64,000 nt of DNA, from NCBI RefSeq assembly GCF_900101765.1, contig NZ_LT627735.1:2759501-2823500 (forward strand), in the 5' to 3' direction. This stretch comes from Nonlabens sp. Hel1_33_55 (GTDB lineage: Bacteria; Bacteroidota; Bacteroidia; Flavobacteriales; Flavobacteriaceae). Positions 1 through 8,473 of the stretch are shown piece after piece. The first letter of the stretch is position 1, and every line of letters starts with the position of its first letter. The translations under genes and the position numbers were made by a program. The notes beneath the pieces were generated by a model. That model was not told the DNA's origin. It ran no database searches and saw only the letters and a program-made list of their open reading frames with translations.

Positions 1-240
1 GTCGTCCTCGCCACCCATTCCTGTATTTTCCTGTACTTCATTAACGCCTTCCTGTACTGTGTTTTCTACAGGATCTGTAGCATCATCATCACCTAGAGCG
101 TCGTCATCGCTCATGTCATCATCCACATCGTCTGACATTTCTTCCATTTTTTCTTCGGTGCTATTTGCTTCATCTCTGCATGAGGTAGTACACAAAGCCA
201 CTGCGAATAAGGCAATGAAGACTAAATTTAATTTTTTCAT
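1..240 (-). CDS. Small acidic lipoprotein, C-terminally truncated by window edge
   Basis: Starts at ATG 240 (minus strand) and stays open for 80 codons to base 1, so the stop lies outside the window. The N-terminus reads MKKLNLVFIALFAVALCTTSC, a signal peptide ending in a lipobox-like TTSC with Cys21 as the likely lipidated residue. The rest is low-complexity, rich in Asp, Glu and Ser, with no recognisable domain. The first 21 residues nearly match those of the next two genes (368-616 and 746-964), so this is one member of a tandem paralogous family. Inferred: periplasm-facing or surface lipoprotein of unknown function. Confidence 0.7.
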   Translation of the reverse strand, partial: MKKLNLVFIALFAVALCTTSCRDEANSTEEKMEEMSDDVDDDMSDDDALGDDDATDPVENTVQEGVNEVQENTGMGGEDD

Positions 241-311
241 AGTAAAAGGTTCTAGTTAAAAATCTAAATATAATTTATTGAAATGATACTAAATGATAAC
301 CTTAAGCAAAA

Positions 312-336
312 AAAGCTGCCCAAAAAGGGCAGCTTT
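312..336 (-). terminator. Rho-independent terminator
   Basis: Perfect 10-bp stem AAAGCTGCCC / GGGCAGCTTT with a 5-base loop. On the minus strand it is followed by a T run (bases 311 down to 307). It sits 31 bases after the stop of the 368-616 lipoprotein gene. Confidence 0.75.
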
Positions 337-367
337 CTATAATAAGAATAGTAAAAACGATACGTTC

Positions 368-616
368 CTACATATCGTCAGCAGCATCTTCCATGTCGTC
401 AGCACGATCATCCATCGCGTCTTCAACTTCTTCTGCTTTTTCGTCTAGCTCATCTGCACGCTCTTCCATGGCATCTTCTACATCGTCTGCAGCTTCTTCC
501 ATGTCGTCAGACATTTGTTCCATTTTTTCTTCAGCGCTATCAGCTTCTTCTCTACATGAAGTAGTACATAGAGCTACTGCGAATAAGGCGATGAATAATA
601 AGTTTAATTTTTTCAT
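368..616 (-). CDS. Small acidic coiled-coil lipoprotein
   Basis: 82-residue protein. ATG 616 is preferred over an upstream in-frame ATG (691) because it begins the family signal peptide MKKLNLLFIALFAVAL and puts the lipobox Cys at residue 21. The mature part is almost entirely Asp/Glu/Ala/Met with recurring units such as DDMEEAADDVEDAMEERAD, a pattern expected to form a long negatively charged helix or coiled coil. It sits between two minus-strand terminators (312-336 and 693-719), so it is probably its own transcription unit. Paralogue of its neighbours on both sides. No enzymatic motif; function unknown. Confidence 0.75.
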   Translation of the reverse strand: MKKLNLLFIALFAVALCTTSCREEADSAEEKMEQMSDDMEEAADDVEDAMEERADELDEKAEEVEDAMDDRADDMEDAADDM

Positions 617-692
617 TGTTAAAATGTTTTTGGTTGAAGGGGTAAATATAAAAATATTGAAATAGTTTCCTACTATTTTCAGTGAAATCAAA

Positions 693-719
693 AAAGGCCG
701 TTCGATAAGAACAGCCTTT
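693..719 (-). terminator. Rho-independent terminator
   Basis: 11-bp stem (arms 693-703 and 709-719) around GATAA. The one non-matching pair is a U.G wobble in minus-strand RNA but a C/A mismatch on plus, so it serves the minus strand. A T run follows on minus. It ends the 746-964 gene. Confidence 0.7.
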
Positions 720-745
720 CAGTAAATAATATGAATGATCTCTAA

Positions 746-964
746 TTAAGAAGCATCGTCGTTTCCTTCGATTTCATCCTCAACTTCTTGAGCGCCTTCT
801 TCCATAGAATTTTCTACGTCATTTGCAGCATCCTCGATGTCATCGCCTACTTCTTCCATTGACTCTTCAATGTTAGTTTCTTCAACTGTAGTTTCTTCTC
901 TACATGAAGTTGTGAATAAAGCAACTGCAAAAAGTGCGATAAATAATAAATTTAATTTTTTCAT
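746..964 (-). CDS. Small acidic lipoprotein (paralogue)
   Basis: 72 residues. Signal peptide MKKLNLLFIALFAVALFTTSC with lipobox Cys21, nearly identical to the two genes downstream. The mature segment is acidic and helical in character (EESMEEVGDDIEDAANDVEN). Its own terminator follows at 693-719. Known only as a class: Bacteroidota encode many such short lipoproteins of unknown role. Confidence 0.75.
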   Translation of the reverse strand: MKKLNLLFIALFAVALFTTSCREETTVEETNIEESMEEVGDDIEDAANDVENSMEEGAQEVEDEIEGNDDAS

Positions 965-1034
965 TGTGTTTGTTTTTAAGGTTAAATGATGATGTAAATA
1001 TGAATATACTGAGGCTATTGCCGGTAGTATTTAA

Positions 1035-1265
1035 TTAATTGTCGTCGCCTATGTTGTCAATAGCCTTATCGATTTCTTTGTTGGCTTCTTGATCTACTTT
1101 TTGTCCAGCTCTTTCAAGAATTCCACCAGCTTCTTCTGTAGTTTCATCTGCGGTTACTTCTACCTCTTTAACGATGGTTTCAGTTTTAGTTTCAGTCTCG
1201 CGGCATGAAGTCAATGCAGTGGCGCTTATAAAAAGGGCTGCTAAGCTAAATACGATTTTTTTCAT
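1035..1265 (-). CDS. Small lipoprotein, divergent family member
   Basis: 76 residues, signal peptide MKKIVFSLAALFISATALTSC with lipobox LTSC, then a charged Thr/Glu-rich mature part (RETETKTETIVKEVEV). It keeps the layout of the three downstream lipoproteins (Lys-Lys start, Cys21, RE after the Cys, acidic tail) but its sequence has drifted, so it is likely an older duplicate. A TACTTTTG promoter element lies 28 bases upstream. Function unknown. Confidence 0.7.
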   Translation of the reverse strand: MKKIVFSLAALFISATALTSCRETETKTETIVKEVEVTADETTEEAGGILERAGQKVDQEANKEIDKAIDNIGDDN

Positions 1266-1292
1266 TGGTTGATGAATTAATGATTAAAGCGG

Positions 1293-1300
1293 CAAAAGTA
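1293..1300 (-). promoter_or_regulatory. -7 promoter element (TACTTTTG) for lipoprotein gene
   Basis: Exact match to the Bacteroidota -7 consensus TAnnTTTG on the minus strand, about 28 bases before ATG 1265. No TTG is seen at the expected -33 spacing. Confidence 0.45.
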
Positions 1301-1386
1301 TTTTTTTTATCCATTTAATTTACTAATCTTCTCACAACTTATTAACATAATAAACACCTCATTTTTACCTTTATAAGAAAAACTAC

Positions 1387-2049
1387 ATGAGTTTCCATAA
1401 AATGTTTTCTTTCTTAAGAGAGCTACAAAAAAATAACAATAAGGAATGGATGGATGCCAACCGGGACGAGTATGAGCAAGTACGCGACTGGTATAAATCA
1501 TGGCTCAACGAGTTAGATGCAGAGCTTGGAAAAATTGACAAAAACTATCATTCAACCGAAGGTAAAAGAGCCATCAATAGGATCAACAACAACTTGCTTT
1601 ACCATCCCAACAAGCCCATTTATAAAGATCATTTTGGAGCTGGACTCGATCTCTCAGAAAATGGGAAACAAGGTGATTTCTATATTCATTTAGGAGTTAA
1701 TGGTTGCTTTCTCGCCGGCGGATTCTGGAATCCAAAAAAAGAAACATTAGACTCTATACGTGACGCGATAGATTACAATGGTGCAGAATTCAAGAAAATC
1801 CTGAATAAAAAATCCTTCAAAGACACCTTTACCAAGATGATCAAGGATGAGAACAAGCTAAAAACTTCACCTAAGGGTTACTCTCAGGATCATGAACATA
1901 TCGATCTATTACGCCGCAAAAGCTTTGCAGTAAAACATGACGTTACTCAAAAGGAAGTTATGCAGGATGATTTCAAAGAAAAATGTGTGGAAGTTTATAA
2001 AGAAATGCTGCCTTTTAGAAACTACCTAAATAAGGCCGTTACGGTCTAG
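1387..2049 (+). CDS. DUF2461 family protein
   Basis: 220 residues. The N-terminal FLRELQKNNNKEWMDANR and the central GKRAINRINNN segment are the hallmarks of the DUF2461 / TIGR02453 family, cytoplasmic proteins of unknown function found across bacteria. Later conserved pieces are FYIHLGVNGCFLAGGFW (about residues 98-114) and the C-terminal LLRRKSF. Full length for the family. Its stop overlaps the stop of the convergent gene at 2046 by four bases (CTAG), so no intergenic terminator exists between them. Confidence 0.85.
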   Translation: MSFHKMFSFLRELQKNNNKEWMDANRDEYEQVRDWYKSWLNELDAELGKIDKNYHSTEGKRAINRINNNLLYHPNKPIYKDHFGAGLDLSENGKQGDFYIHLGVNGCFLAGGFWNPKKETLDSIRDAIDYNGAEFKKILNKKSFKDTFTKMIKDENKLKTSPKGYSQDHEHIDLLRRKSFAVKHDVTQKEVMQDDFKEKCVEVYKEMLPFRNYLNKAVTV

Positions 2050-3023
2050 TCTCGCGGCTCATATACTTTGAGAATAGCACCCATGCCGTAGTTATCGTGA
2101 CCTGATCGCACCAACTTACTATTGGGGTTGTAAGTCAGGTCAAATAATTGCCATGATTTGTTATTAAAGAATATACGGCGCACCCAGGTTTTCTTTCCAT
2201 CGATCTCGTCTGTAAATGGTAATAACGGTCTGTAGGTGGTAGAAACCTTAACCACGCCGCGACGGGTATCGATCTCACGATATTTTTTTGCATCGATCAA
2301 TCTTCCATCTGGATAGGTGTAGCCTAGTACCTGAATGGCTACAAAAATCCCGTTTTCTGGGATTTGCACACCTAATTCTTCAACATCCAGTTCGTGAATC
2401 TCATCGGTTTTTTGAGTCATTACAAAAGTTTGAGAAGGATAATTGGATTGTTTTGTGGGCGATCCATCTGCATTAACATTGTAGAATTGTACTCTGAACA
2501 TGGTTGAAAAAGCCTGTAGTTTGCCTTTTTTGCTGGCCTGACTTTCTTCCAAAACAACGGGAATCAAAATTGTTTTTAGAGAAGTCTGACGATTATCTTG
2601 TCGTTCAAATTTTATGGCAATTTCTGACTCCACAGTAGGCAACCAACAGTCAAAATAATTGTCGTGAACCTCTGCATCTATTTCTTCTTCCTTGAATTTC
2701 CCTTCTAGTCTGGCTAGCACAATAATGGCATCCATTTGTGCTTTTGATGGATTCATGAATAGCTTATCGGTCACATCTGCCGTTGCAACAAGCAAGTCCT
2801 CATAACCTATAGATGATACAGTAAGGGAATCAACGTCGGGATATCGCTTTCGCGAAAGCGTAAATATTCCGTCTCCATCTGCAAATGTTCCTTTCCCATT
2901 ACCGAAGCTGATCGTTGCAAATGAAACTGGTTCTTTTGATATAGAATCGAGAAGAGTGATCTTCTGGGCATTTGATAAGCTGAAAGTCAGTAATAGACTA
3001 AGAAGTAATAAGTTCTTCATCAA
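2046..3023 (-). CDS. Secreted protein with carboxypeptidase-regulatory-like domain
   Basis: 325 residues. Signal peptide in residues 1-19 (MMKNLLLLSLLLTFSLSNAQ). Residues 20-95 (LLDSISKEPVSFATISF, GTFADGDGIFTLS, SIGYEDL) match the beta-sandwich regulatory domain common in Bacteroidota secreted and outer-membrane proteins. The remaining 230 residues are not recognised; they could be a beta-rich domain. No T9SS sorting domain is visible. The start lies inside the end of the Kdo transferase gene (26-base overlap), so the two are probably co-transcribed. A CGCTTTCGCGAAAGCG palindrome encodes LSRKR near residue 57. Confidence 0.65.
   Translation of the reverse strand: MMKNLLLLSLLLTFSLSNAQKITLLDSISKEPVSFATISFGNGKGTFADGDGIFTLSRKRYPDVDSLTVSSIGYEDLLVATADVTDKLFMNPSKAQMDAIIVLARLEGKFKEEEIDAEVHDNYFDCWLPTVESEIAIKFERQDNRQTSLKTILIPVVLEESQASKKGKLQAFSTMFRVQFYNVNADGSPTKQSNYPSQTFVMTQKTDEIHELDVEELGVQIPENGIFVAIQVLGYTYPDGRLIDAKKYREIDTRRGVVKVSTTYRPLLPFTDEIDGKKTWVRRIFFNNKSWQLFDLTYNPNSKLVRSGHDNYGMGAILKVYEPRD
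2845..2860. repeat. 16-bp iterated palindrome, copy 1 (perfect)
   Basis: CGCTTTCGCGAAAGCG inside the regulatory-domain protein gene; read in the LSRKR frame. Confidence 0.9.
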
Positions 3024-4290
3024 TGGTTTTTAAATATTCCAGCACCTGATCTGTAGCGCCTGTGTTGCTATTGACCCAATGCCCACAAACCATGCCTGTT
3101 TTTTCCCGCAAAAAGTCATCTTGAAATAGCTTGTTTACCGTGTCTGTAAAATCCTGAGGATTTGAGATGGAGAATAATCCACCGAGGTCCTCAAGTTTGC
3201 CGGCTTCTGGATATTTTTCATAATTCTTGCCTATCACTACAGGAACTCCATAAGTTGCGGCTTCCAGGATATTGTGCAATCCAGAGTTGCCCATGGCGCC
3301 GCCCACATATGCAACACTCGCATAGCTGTAGATTTTAGTCAGTAAACCGATCGAGTCGATGATGAGAATACTACTGTCTGCCGATAATAATTTCTCGTGA
3401 GTTTTGGTCTCTGTCCATCGTATGGTTTCAAATGGCAATGAATCTTCCAGCTCAGTGATTTTTTCTGTATTCACTTCATGCGGAGCGATAATCACCTTAA
3501 TTGCTTTGGACTTTTCATTTTCTATGAGCCATTTTTTCATGACTTCAATATCCTTAGGCCAGCTGCTACCTATAACGAGGCATGGTTTGCCTGCGATGAA
3601 TTTCTCTAGTGCAGGAATTCTATTATCACGTTCTATGAGCTGGCTAGCCCTATCAAATCTGGTATCACCACTAACGCTAGCGTTCTCAAACCCTAGCTTT
3701 TTTAGCTCACGCAAGGAAGATTCGTTCTGCAGGAAAAAATGATCAAACGCTTTTAGAGAGTTTGTCATCCAGGATCCATACCATTTATGGAAACTCATTT
3801 TTTCCCTGAAAATTCCACTCACTAAAATGGTTGGGACCTTATTTGCTTTGAGTGAATTCAAGTAGTTAGGCCAGAATTCGTATTTGACCATAATGGCTAG
3901 AGATGGCTCGACCAGACCCATGAACTTGGATACATTTGAAACGGCATCGATGGGTAAGTAGCACACGACATCAGCTAGGTTGGTGTTCTTTTTATTCTCA
4001 TAGCCAGAAGGTGAGAAGAATGTAAGTACAACCTGATATTTTTTTCGGTTGAGTTTTTCAAGAACCGGTACTATTTGCTCGTACTCGCCTAAAGATGCAA
4101 CATGCACCCATATTTTTGGTATTGTGCTCTTTACTTTGGTATCAAGAATATGCCACGATCGTTCCCGACCTTGTGATCCCAACTGCATTTTCTTGTTGAA
4201 GAAACCGGCTATGGGAAGTGCCGCTTTCGCGAAAGCGGAACCCGTATCATACAAACTTTTTAAAATAGGCATAGGTCGTAAAAATAGCAT
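2998..4290 (-). CDS. waaA: 3-deoxy-D-manno-octulosonic acid (Kdo) transferase
   Basis: 430 residues. Transfers Kdo from CMP-Kdo to lipid A precursor, an inner-membrane step of LPS core synthesis (GT30, GT-B fold). Visible: a hydrophobic N-terminal segment, HVASLGE at residues 63-69 whose Glu69 corresponds to the proposed catalytic base, and the C-terminal donor-site motif with GGAMGNSGLHNILEAATYG (about residues 332-350). Length is normal. The true start may be the second Met (4272), giving MPILKSLYD. A palindrome encodes SAFAKA near residue 20. Divergent from the sugar aminotransferase, another envelope-glycan gene. Confidence 0.9.
   Translation of the reverse strand: MLFLRPMPILKSLYDTGSAFAKAALPIAGFFNKKMQLGSQGRERSWHILDTKVKSTIPKIWVHVASLGEYEQIVPVLEKLNRKKYQVVLTFFSPSGYENKKNTNLADVVCYLPIDAVSNVSKFMGLVEPSLAIMVKYEFWPNYLNSLKANKVPTILVSGIFREKMSFHKWYGSWMTNSLKAFDHFFLQNESSLRELKKLGFENASVSGDTRFDRASQLIERDNRIPALEKFIAGKPCLVIGSSWPKDIEVMKKWLIENEKSKAIKVIIAPHEVNTEKITELEDSLPFETIRWTETKTHEKLLSADSSILIIDSIGLLTKIYSYASVAYVGGAMGNSGLHNILEAATYGVPVVIGKNYEKYPEAGKLEDLGGLFSISNPQDFTDTVNKLFQDDFLREKTGMVCGHWVNSNTGATDQVLEYLKTIDEELITS
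4222..4237. repeat. 16-bp iterated palindrome, copy 2 (perfect)
   Basis: Near the 5' end of waaA; read in the AFAKA frame. Confidence 0.9.
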
Positions 4291-4373
4291 AAAATAGGCG
4301 TTGGGCGATGCGCTACTTATATCGTATTTTTACAATAATGTCGCTGTTTACAGCTGTTAAACTACAAAAACGC

Positions 4374-5507
4374 ATGCGTAAGATTCAAATGGTAGACCTG
4401 AAGGGTCAATACGAAAAGATCAAACCAGAGGTTGATAAAAATGTGATGGAAGTCATAGAGACAACCGCATTTATTAATGGTCCTGAGGTTCATGCTTTTC
4501 AAAAGGAACTTGAGGACTATTTGAACGTGAAACACGTGATCCCATGTGCTAACGGTACCGATGCTTTACAAATAGCGATGATGGGATTAGGCCTGAAGCC
4601 AGGCGACGAGGTCATCACTGCAGACTTTACGTTTGCCGCAACAGTAGAAGTGATTGCTCTATTACAACTCACGCCAGTCCTTGTAGATGTGAATCCGTTT
4701 GATTTCAATATTGACATTGAAGCGGTGAAGCGCGCGATCACGCCTAATACAAAAGCGATTGTTCCTGTCCATTTGTTCGGCCTTGCAGCTAACATGGATG
4801 AGATCATGAAGCTCGCTGAAGAGCATGATCTATTTGTTATTGAAGACAACGCTCAAGGTATAGGTGCCAACTTCATGCATTCCAACGGTTCCAAATCCAA
4901 AACGGGAACCATAGGTCACGCGGGAACAACATCGTTTTTCCCTTCAAAAAATCTTGGTTGTTACGGCGATGGCGGCGCGATTTTTACCAATGATGATGAT
5001 CTTGCACATACCATACGCGGTATCGTGAATCATGGAATGTACGAGCGTTATCATCATGATGTGGTAGGTGTCAACTCTAGATTGGATTCCATGCAGGCGG
5101 CAGTTTTGAGAATTAAATTGCGCAACCTCAATGATTACAATAATGCTAGGAGAGATGCTGCCAGAAAATATACCAATGCTTTCTCGCAGGAATCTAAGAT
5201 TATCACACCGCTCATTTGTGACAACTGTGATTGTCACGTATTCCATCAATACACTTTAGTTATTAAGGATGCAGATCGCGATGCACTTGTAAAACACCTG
5301 AATGAAAACGGAATTCCATGTGGTGTGTATTATCCTATTCCTTTACACAAACAAAAGGCTTATCAAGACGAACGCTATAATGAGGCCGATTTTCCCGTGA
5401 CTAATAAACTTGTCCAAGAATGCATCTCGCTGCCTATGCATACAGAGCTGGACGATGAGCAGATTGGATTTATTACTAAAACCATCATTGACTTTGTAAA
5501 TGGGTAG
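4374..5507 (+). CDS. DegT/DnrJ/EryC1/StrS-family PLP-dependent sugar aminotransferase
   Basis: 377 residues from ATG 4374 (MRKIQMVDLKGQYEKI); an in-frame ATG at 4308 would add 22 residues that do not look like the family. Transfers an amino group from glutamate to a nucleotide-linked keto-sugar. Visible: NGTDAL (60-65), the cofactor-binding EDNAQ with Asp158, and TSFFPSKNLG with the PLP lysine at about 192. Resembles the WbpE/PglE type used for acetamido-sugar synthesis in O-antigen or glycoprotein glycans, but the exact substrate cannot be read. It stands alone, not in a polysaccharide cluster. Confidence 0.85.
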   Translation: MRKIQMVDLKGQYEKIKPEVDKNVMEVIETTAFINGPEVHAFQKELEDYLNVKHVIPCANGTDALQIAMMGLGLKPGDEVITADFTFAATVEVIALLQLTPVLVDVNPFDFNIDIEAVKRAITPNTKAIVPVHLFGLAANMDEIMKLAEEHDLFVIEDNAQGIGANFMHSNGSKSKTGTIGHAGTTSFFPSKNLGCYGDGGAIFTNDDDLAHTIRGIVNHGMYERYHHDVVGVNSRLDSMQAAVLRIKLRNLNDYNNARRDAARKYTNAFSQESKIITPLICDNCDCHVFHQYTLVIKDADRDALVKHLNENGIPCGVYYPIPLHKQKAYQDERYNEADFPVTNKLVQECISLPMHTELDDEQIGFITKTIIDFVNG

Positions 5508-5518
5508 ATGGTTTGTAT

Positions 5519-5534
5519 CGCTTTCGCGAAAGCG
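5519..5534. repeat. 16-bp iterated palindrome, copy 3 (perfect)
   Basis: Intergenic, 11 bases after the stop of the DegT-family gene. Confidence 0.9.
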
Positions 5535-5576
5535 TAACTCACAATCAGCCCAATATCTAACCTTTAAATCCTTAAC

Positions 5577-6860
5577 ATGAGAAATCTATATATATTATTA
5601 TTCACGGTAGCATTCGCCTTTACTGCGGTGGCTCAACAAACCATCACATTCATTCATGCAGGACATTTGCTTGATACGGAATCAGGACAATGGATGGATG
5701 AAATGACCATCAAGGTTAATGGAACTGAAATTACTGATGTTTCTCAAAGCTATACGGCTATTCCGCAAGATGTCAAATATTTTGATCTGAAGGATCAATG
5801 GGTATTGCCAGGTTTGACAGACATGCACGTTCACATGGAAACGGAATATAATCCGCAGGCATATATTTCAAAATTTGTAGATGATCCTGCAGACGTGGCG
5901 TACAATTCAGTGGCTTTTGCCGAAACTACATTGATGAAAGGATTTACGACCGTTCGTGATTTAGGAGGTAGTGGTATCAACATCAGTTTGCGCGATGCTA
6001 TCAATAAAGGAAAACTGGTTGGCCCTAGAATTTTTACGGCTGGTAAATCAATCGCTACCACCGGTGGTCATGCAGATCCTACCAATGGTGGGAACGCTGC
6101 TTTTATGGGAGATCCTGGTCCACGCGAAGGAGTTGCAAATGGAGTAGATCAATCCATAGCAGCAGTGCGACACAGGTATAAAAACGGAGCCGATTGTATC
6201 AAGATCACTGCTACTGGTGGTGTTTTAAGTGTCGCAAAGAATGGTAGCAATCCACAGTTCACGGTAGAAGAAATAAAAGCTATCACCAGCACCGCTGCAG
6301 ATTACGGATTTCACGTGGCGGCACACGCACATGGTGATGAAGGAATGCGACGTGCTGTAGAAGGTGGCGTTAAGACCATCGAACACGGTACTTACATGAG
6401 TGAAGAGACCATGGATCTCATGAAAAAGATGAATTGCTATCTAGTCCCTACAATAACCGCAGGAAAAGAAGTAGCCATGAAAGCCGAAGAAGAAGGTTTC
6501 TATCCAGAAATAGTAGTCCCTAAAGCAAGAGCGGTAGGCCCACAGATTCAAGGAACATTTGGCAGAGCGTATAAACGAGGAGTGCCTATTGTTTTTGGAA
6601 CAGATGCTGGCGTTTTCAAACACGGTAAAAATGCTATGGAATTCGGTTACATGGTAGAGGCAGGAATGCCAGCTATGGAAGCGATTCAAAGCGCTACCAT
6701 CACTCCTGCAAAAATTCTTCAAATGGAAGACCAGATAGGCCAAGTCAAAAAAGGCTTCTTTGCAGATATTATCGCTGTTTCAGATAATCCTGAGAAGAAT
6801 GTGGACGTTTTGAATACTGTAAATTTTGTAATGAAGGATGGTAAAGTTTTTAAGAATTAA
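5577..6860 (+). CDS. Secreted amidohydrolase (imidazolonepropionase-like, M38)
   Basis: 427 residues with a signal peptide (1-19, ending VAQ). Metal-dependent hydrolase of the amidohydrolase superfamily: DMHVHME (metal ligands His84/His86), HAHGDEG and EHGTYM in the middle of the barrel, and GTDAGVFKHG near residue 343 carrying the metal Asp. Members with this layout hydrolyse Xaa-Pro dipeptides or cyclic amides in the periplasm; the substrate here is unknown. A long palindrome (6874-6909) and a strong terminator (6955-6983) follow. Confidence 0.85.
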   Translation: MRNLYILLFTVAFAFTAVAQQTITFIHAGHLLDTESGQWMDEMTIKVNGTEITDVSQSYTAIPQDVKYFDLKDQWVLPGLTDMHVHMETEYNPQAYISKFVDDPADVAYNSVAFAETTLMKGFTTVRDLGGSGINISLRDAINKGKLVGPRIFTAGKSIATTGGHADPTNGGNAAFMGDPGPREGVANGVDQSIAAVRHRYKNGADCIKITATGGVLSVAKNGSNPQFTVEEIKAITSTAADYGFHVAAHAHGDEGMRRAVEGGVKTIEHGTYMSEETMDLMKKMNCYLVPTITAGKEVAMKAEEEGFYPEIVVPKARAVGPQIQGTFGRAYKRGVPIVFGTDAGVFKHGKNAMEFGYMVEAGMPAMEAIQSATITPAKILQMEDQIGQVKKGFFADIIAVSDNPEKNVDVLNTVNFVMKDGKVFKN

Positions 6861-6873
6861 AGGAATCATTTTA

Positions 6874-6909
6874 ATCCTTAGGTGCGGAATTAATTCCGTA
6901 CCTAAGGAT
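6874..6909 (+). repeat. 36-bp near-perfect palindrome in 3' region of amidohydrolase gene
   Basis: Two 18-base arms meeting at GGAATT/AATTCC with no spacer. Only one position is not complementary, and it is a G.U pair in plus-strand RNA. It starts 13 bases after the amidohydrolase stop and lies ahead of the terminator. Confidence 0.7.
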
Positions 6910-6954
6910 AGGAATAAATTATATCCTGCTGAATCATTTTCAACAGTCTTTAAT

Positions 6955-6983
6955 AAAAAACGCCGCGTAATGCGGCGTTTTTT
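6955..6983. terminator. Bidirectional Rho-independent terminator
   Basis: CGCCGC / GCGGCG stem, loop GTAAT, with six A before and six T after, so it works on both strands. It lies between the convergent amidohydrolase and ABC1-kinase genes. Confidence 0.85.
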
Positions 6984-7001
6984 ATTTAGTAAAATATATA
7001 A

Positions 7002-8342
7002 TTACAAAGCAGGATGATTCTTAAATCCTTTCTCCTCTAAATATTTGAAGTAATCTTTAGTATTCACGGTTGCTTTTAAATCGTGCAGCAAATTATATAA
7101 ACCAAAAAATGTACGGTTGATATACAAGAAGTGTTTACTACCACGATTACCATTCATTTTACGGAGCTCTTTATCATTACTGTATTTCTCACTCAAAGAA
7201 CTAATCTGATCCCAAAATGACTCATCTGCGAAGTCAAATGTTTTTTCTTGGAATGGTTTGGTAAAAAGACTAAGCATATCGTGAAATAAAGCTGAGAAAT
7301 ACTTGATTTCCTTAGGACTATCGTCCTCACGTAAGATTTCTAGCTGGTACAGCTTTTGCTCAAAGATCTCTGGATTATTAATACTCGCAGGAACCGCTAG
7401 TTCAAAGTACGGCTGATAAAACTCGTCTGGAATTTGCTTAATACAACCAAAATCAATCGCAATCAACTCATGAGAATCTGAGATCAAGAAGTTACCAGGA
7501 TGTGGATCTGCATGGACGGCTTTCAATCCGTGCATCTGGAACATGTAAAAGTCCCATAATGTCTGTCCCAGTTTATTGCCAGTTTCTTGAGCAAATTCGG
7601 TTAGGGCAAATTCACTCAAGTGCTGGCCTATCATCCAGTCCATCGTTATAATGCGCTTGCTGGAAAGTTCAGGGTAGTATTTTGGGAAATGTAGGTTTGG
7701 AATATGAGAACAAGCCTCAGTGATAGCAATGCTCTGCTCTACCTCAAGATTATAATCAGTTTCTTCTAGTAATTTATCTTCGACTTCTGCAAAATAGCGT
7801 TTTGAATCCTCGCCTTTCAAGTTGAACATCTTAATGGCAATAGGTTTTACCATGGCAAGATCACTACCAATGGATTCCGCTACACCGGGATATTGAATTT
7901 TAACCGCTAATTCTTGACCATCTTTTGAAGCTTTATGTACCTGGCCTATACTCGCTGCATTTATGGAATCTTTAGAGAATGTATCATAAATCTCTTCAGG
8001 AAAAGCACCTTGATATCTTTTAAAAGTTTTGCGTACTAACGGTGCAGACAATGGCGGCACACTAAATTGTGCTAAACTAAATTTCTCTACATAAGCTCCA
8101 GGCAGCAAACTTTTATCCATGGATAACATCTGCGCCACCTTGAGAGCGCTTCCCTTAAGGCTCTTTAATCCATCATATATATCACTTGCATTATCTTCAT
8201 CAAGCTCGCTGCGATCCATACCGGGATTTACGGCCTTTTTAGAATAATATTTGAGATAATTCCCACCTATTTTTACTCCAGTCTTCACAAGCTCTGTTGT
8301 GCGACCTATTTTGCTGGTAGGTATTTTATCTAGTGTTTTCAT
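7002..8342 (-). CDS. ABC1/UbiB-family atypical kinase
   Basis: 446 residues. Member of the AarF/UbiB/ABC1 protein-kinase-like family. Visible: LKGSALKVAQML (about residues 61-72), the place of the family's KxGQ motif, here KVAQ; ASIGQVHKA; the ATP-binding lysine in LAVKIQYPG; HADPHPGNFL and DFGCIKQ (catalytic and metal-binding loops). Other family members act in quinone synthesis or lipid homeostasis, but flavobacteria use menaquinone, so a UbiB role should not be assumed. A TetR-type gene lies just upstream on the same strand, with a palindrome between. Confidence 0.8.
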   Translation of the reverse strand: MKTLDKIPTSKIGRTTELVKTGVKIGGNYLKYYSKKAVNPGMDRSELDEDNASDIYDGLKSLKGSALKVAQMLSMDKSLLPGAYVEKFSLAQFSVPPLSAPLVRKTFKRYQGAFPEEIYDTFSKDSINAASIGQVHKASKDGQELAVKIQYPGVAESIGSDLAMVKPIAIKMFNLKGEDSKRYFAEVEDKLLEETDYNLEVEQSIAITEACSHIPNLHFPKYYPELSSKRIITMDWMIGQHLSEFALTEFAQETGNKLGQTLWDFYMFQMHGLKAVHADPHPGNFLISDSHELIAIDFGCIKQIPDEFYQPYFELAVPASINNPEIFEQKLYQLEILREDDSPKEIKYFSALFHDMLSLFTKPFQEKTFDFADESFWDQISSLSEKYSNDKELRKMNGNRGSKHFLYINRTFFGLYNLLHDLKATVNTKDYFKYLEEKGFKNHPAL

Positions 8343-8397
8343 TGTTTGATGATAAATTCAGACTACTGAATTGTGGTAATATGTTTGATCACAATTC

Positions 8398-8413
8398 CGC
8401 TTTCGCGAAAGCG
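8398..8413. repeat. 16-bp iterated palindrome, copy 4 (perfect)
   Basis: Intergenic between the ABC1-kinase start and the TetR-like stop; followed by AACT. Confidence 0.9.
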
Positions 8414-8473
8414 AACTAACCCAAATGCCACTGATTAATTGAGCAAATGTTGGTACTTGGAAATTGCTTGAAT

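Noticed and set aside
393..665. Ser-rich plus-strand reading frame opposite the acidic lipoprotein
   Set aside because: It is the antisense shadow of the Asp/Glu-rich repeats (GAT/GAA read backwards as ATC/TTC/TCA) and has no start context or homology; the minus frame has a signal peptide and lipobox.
2845..2860. The 16-mer as a ParB/parS or Noc site
   Set aside because: Same length and TTTC/GAAA feel as parS (TGTTTCACGTGAAACA), but the bases do not align, and one site per 3 kb throughout coding DNA is far too frequent for parS.
4308..4373. Longer N-terminus for the DegT-family aminotransferase
   Set aside because: The extra 22 residues include the predicted promoter region and do not resemble the family; ATG 4374 begins the conserved MRKIQMVDLKGQY.
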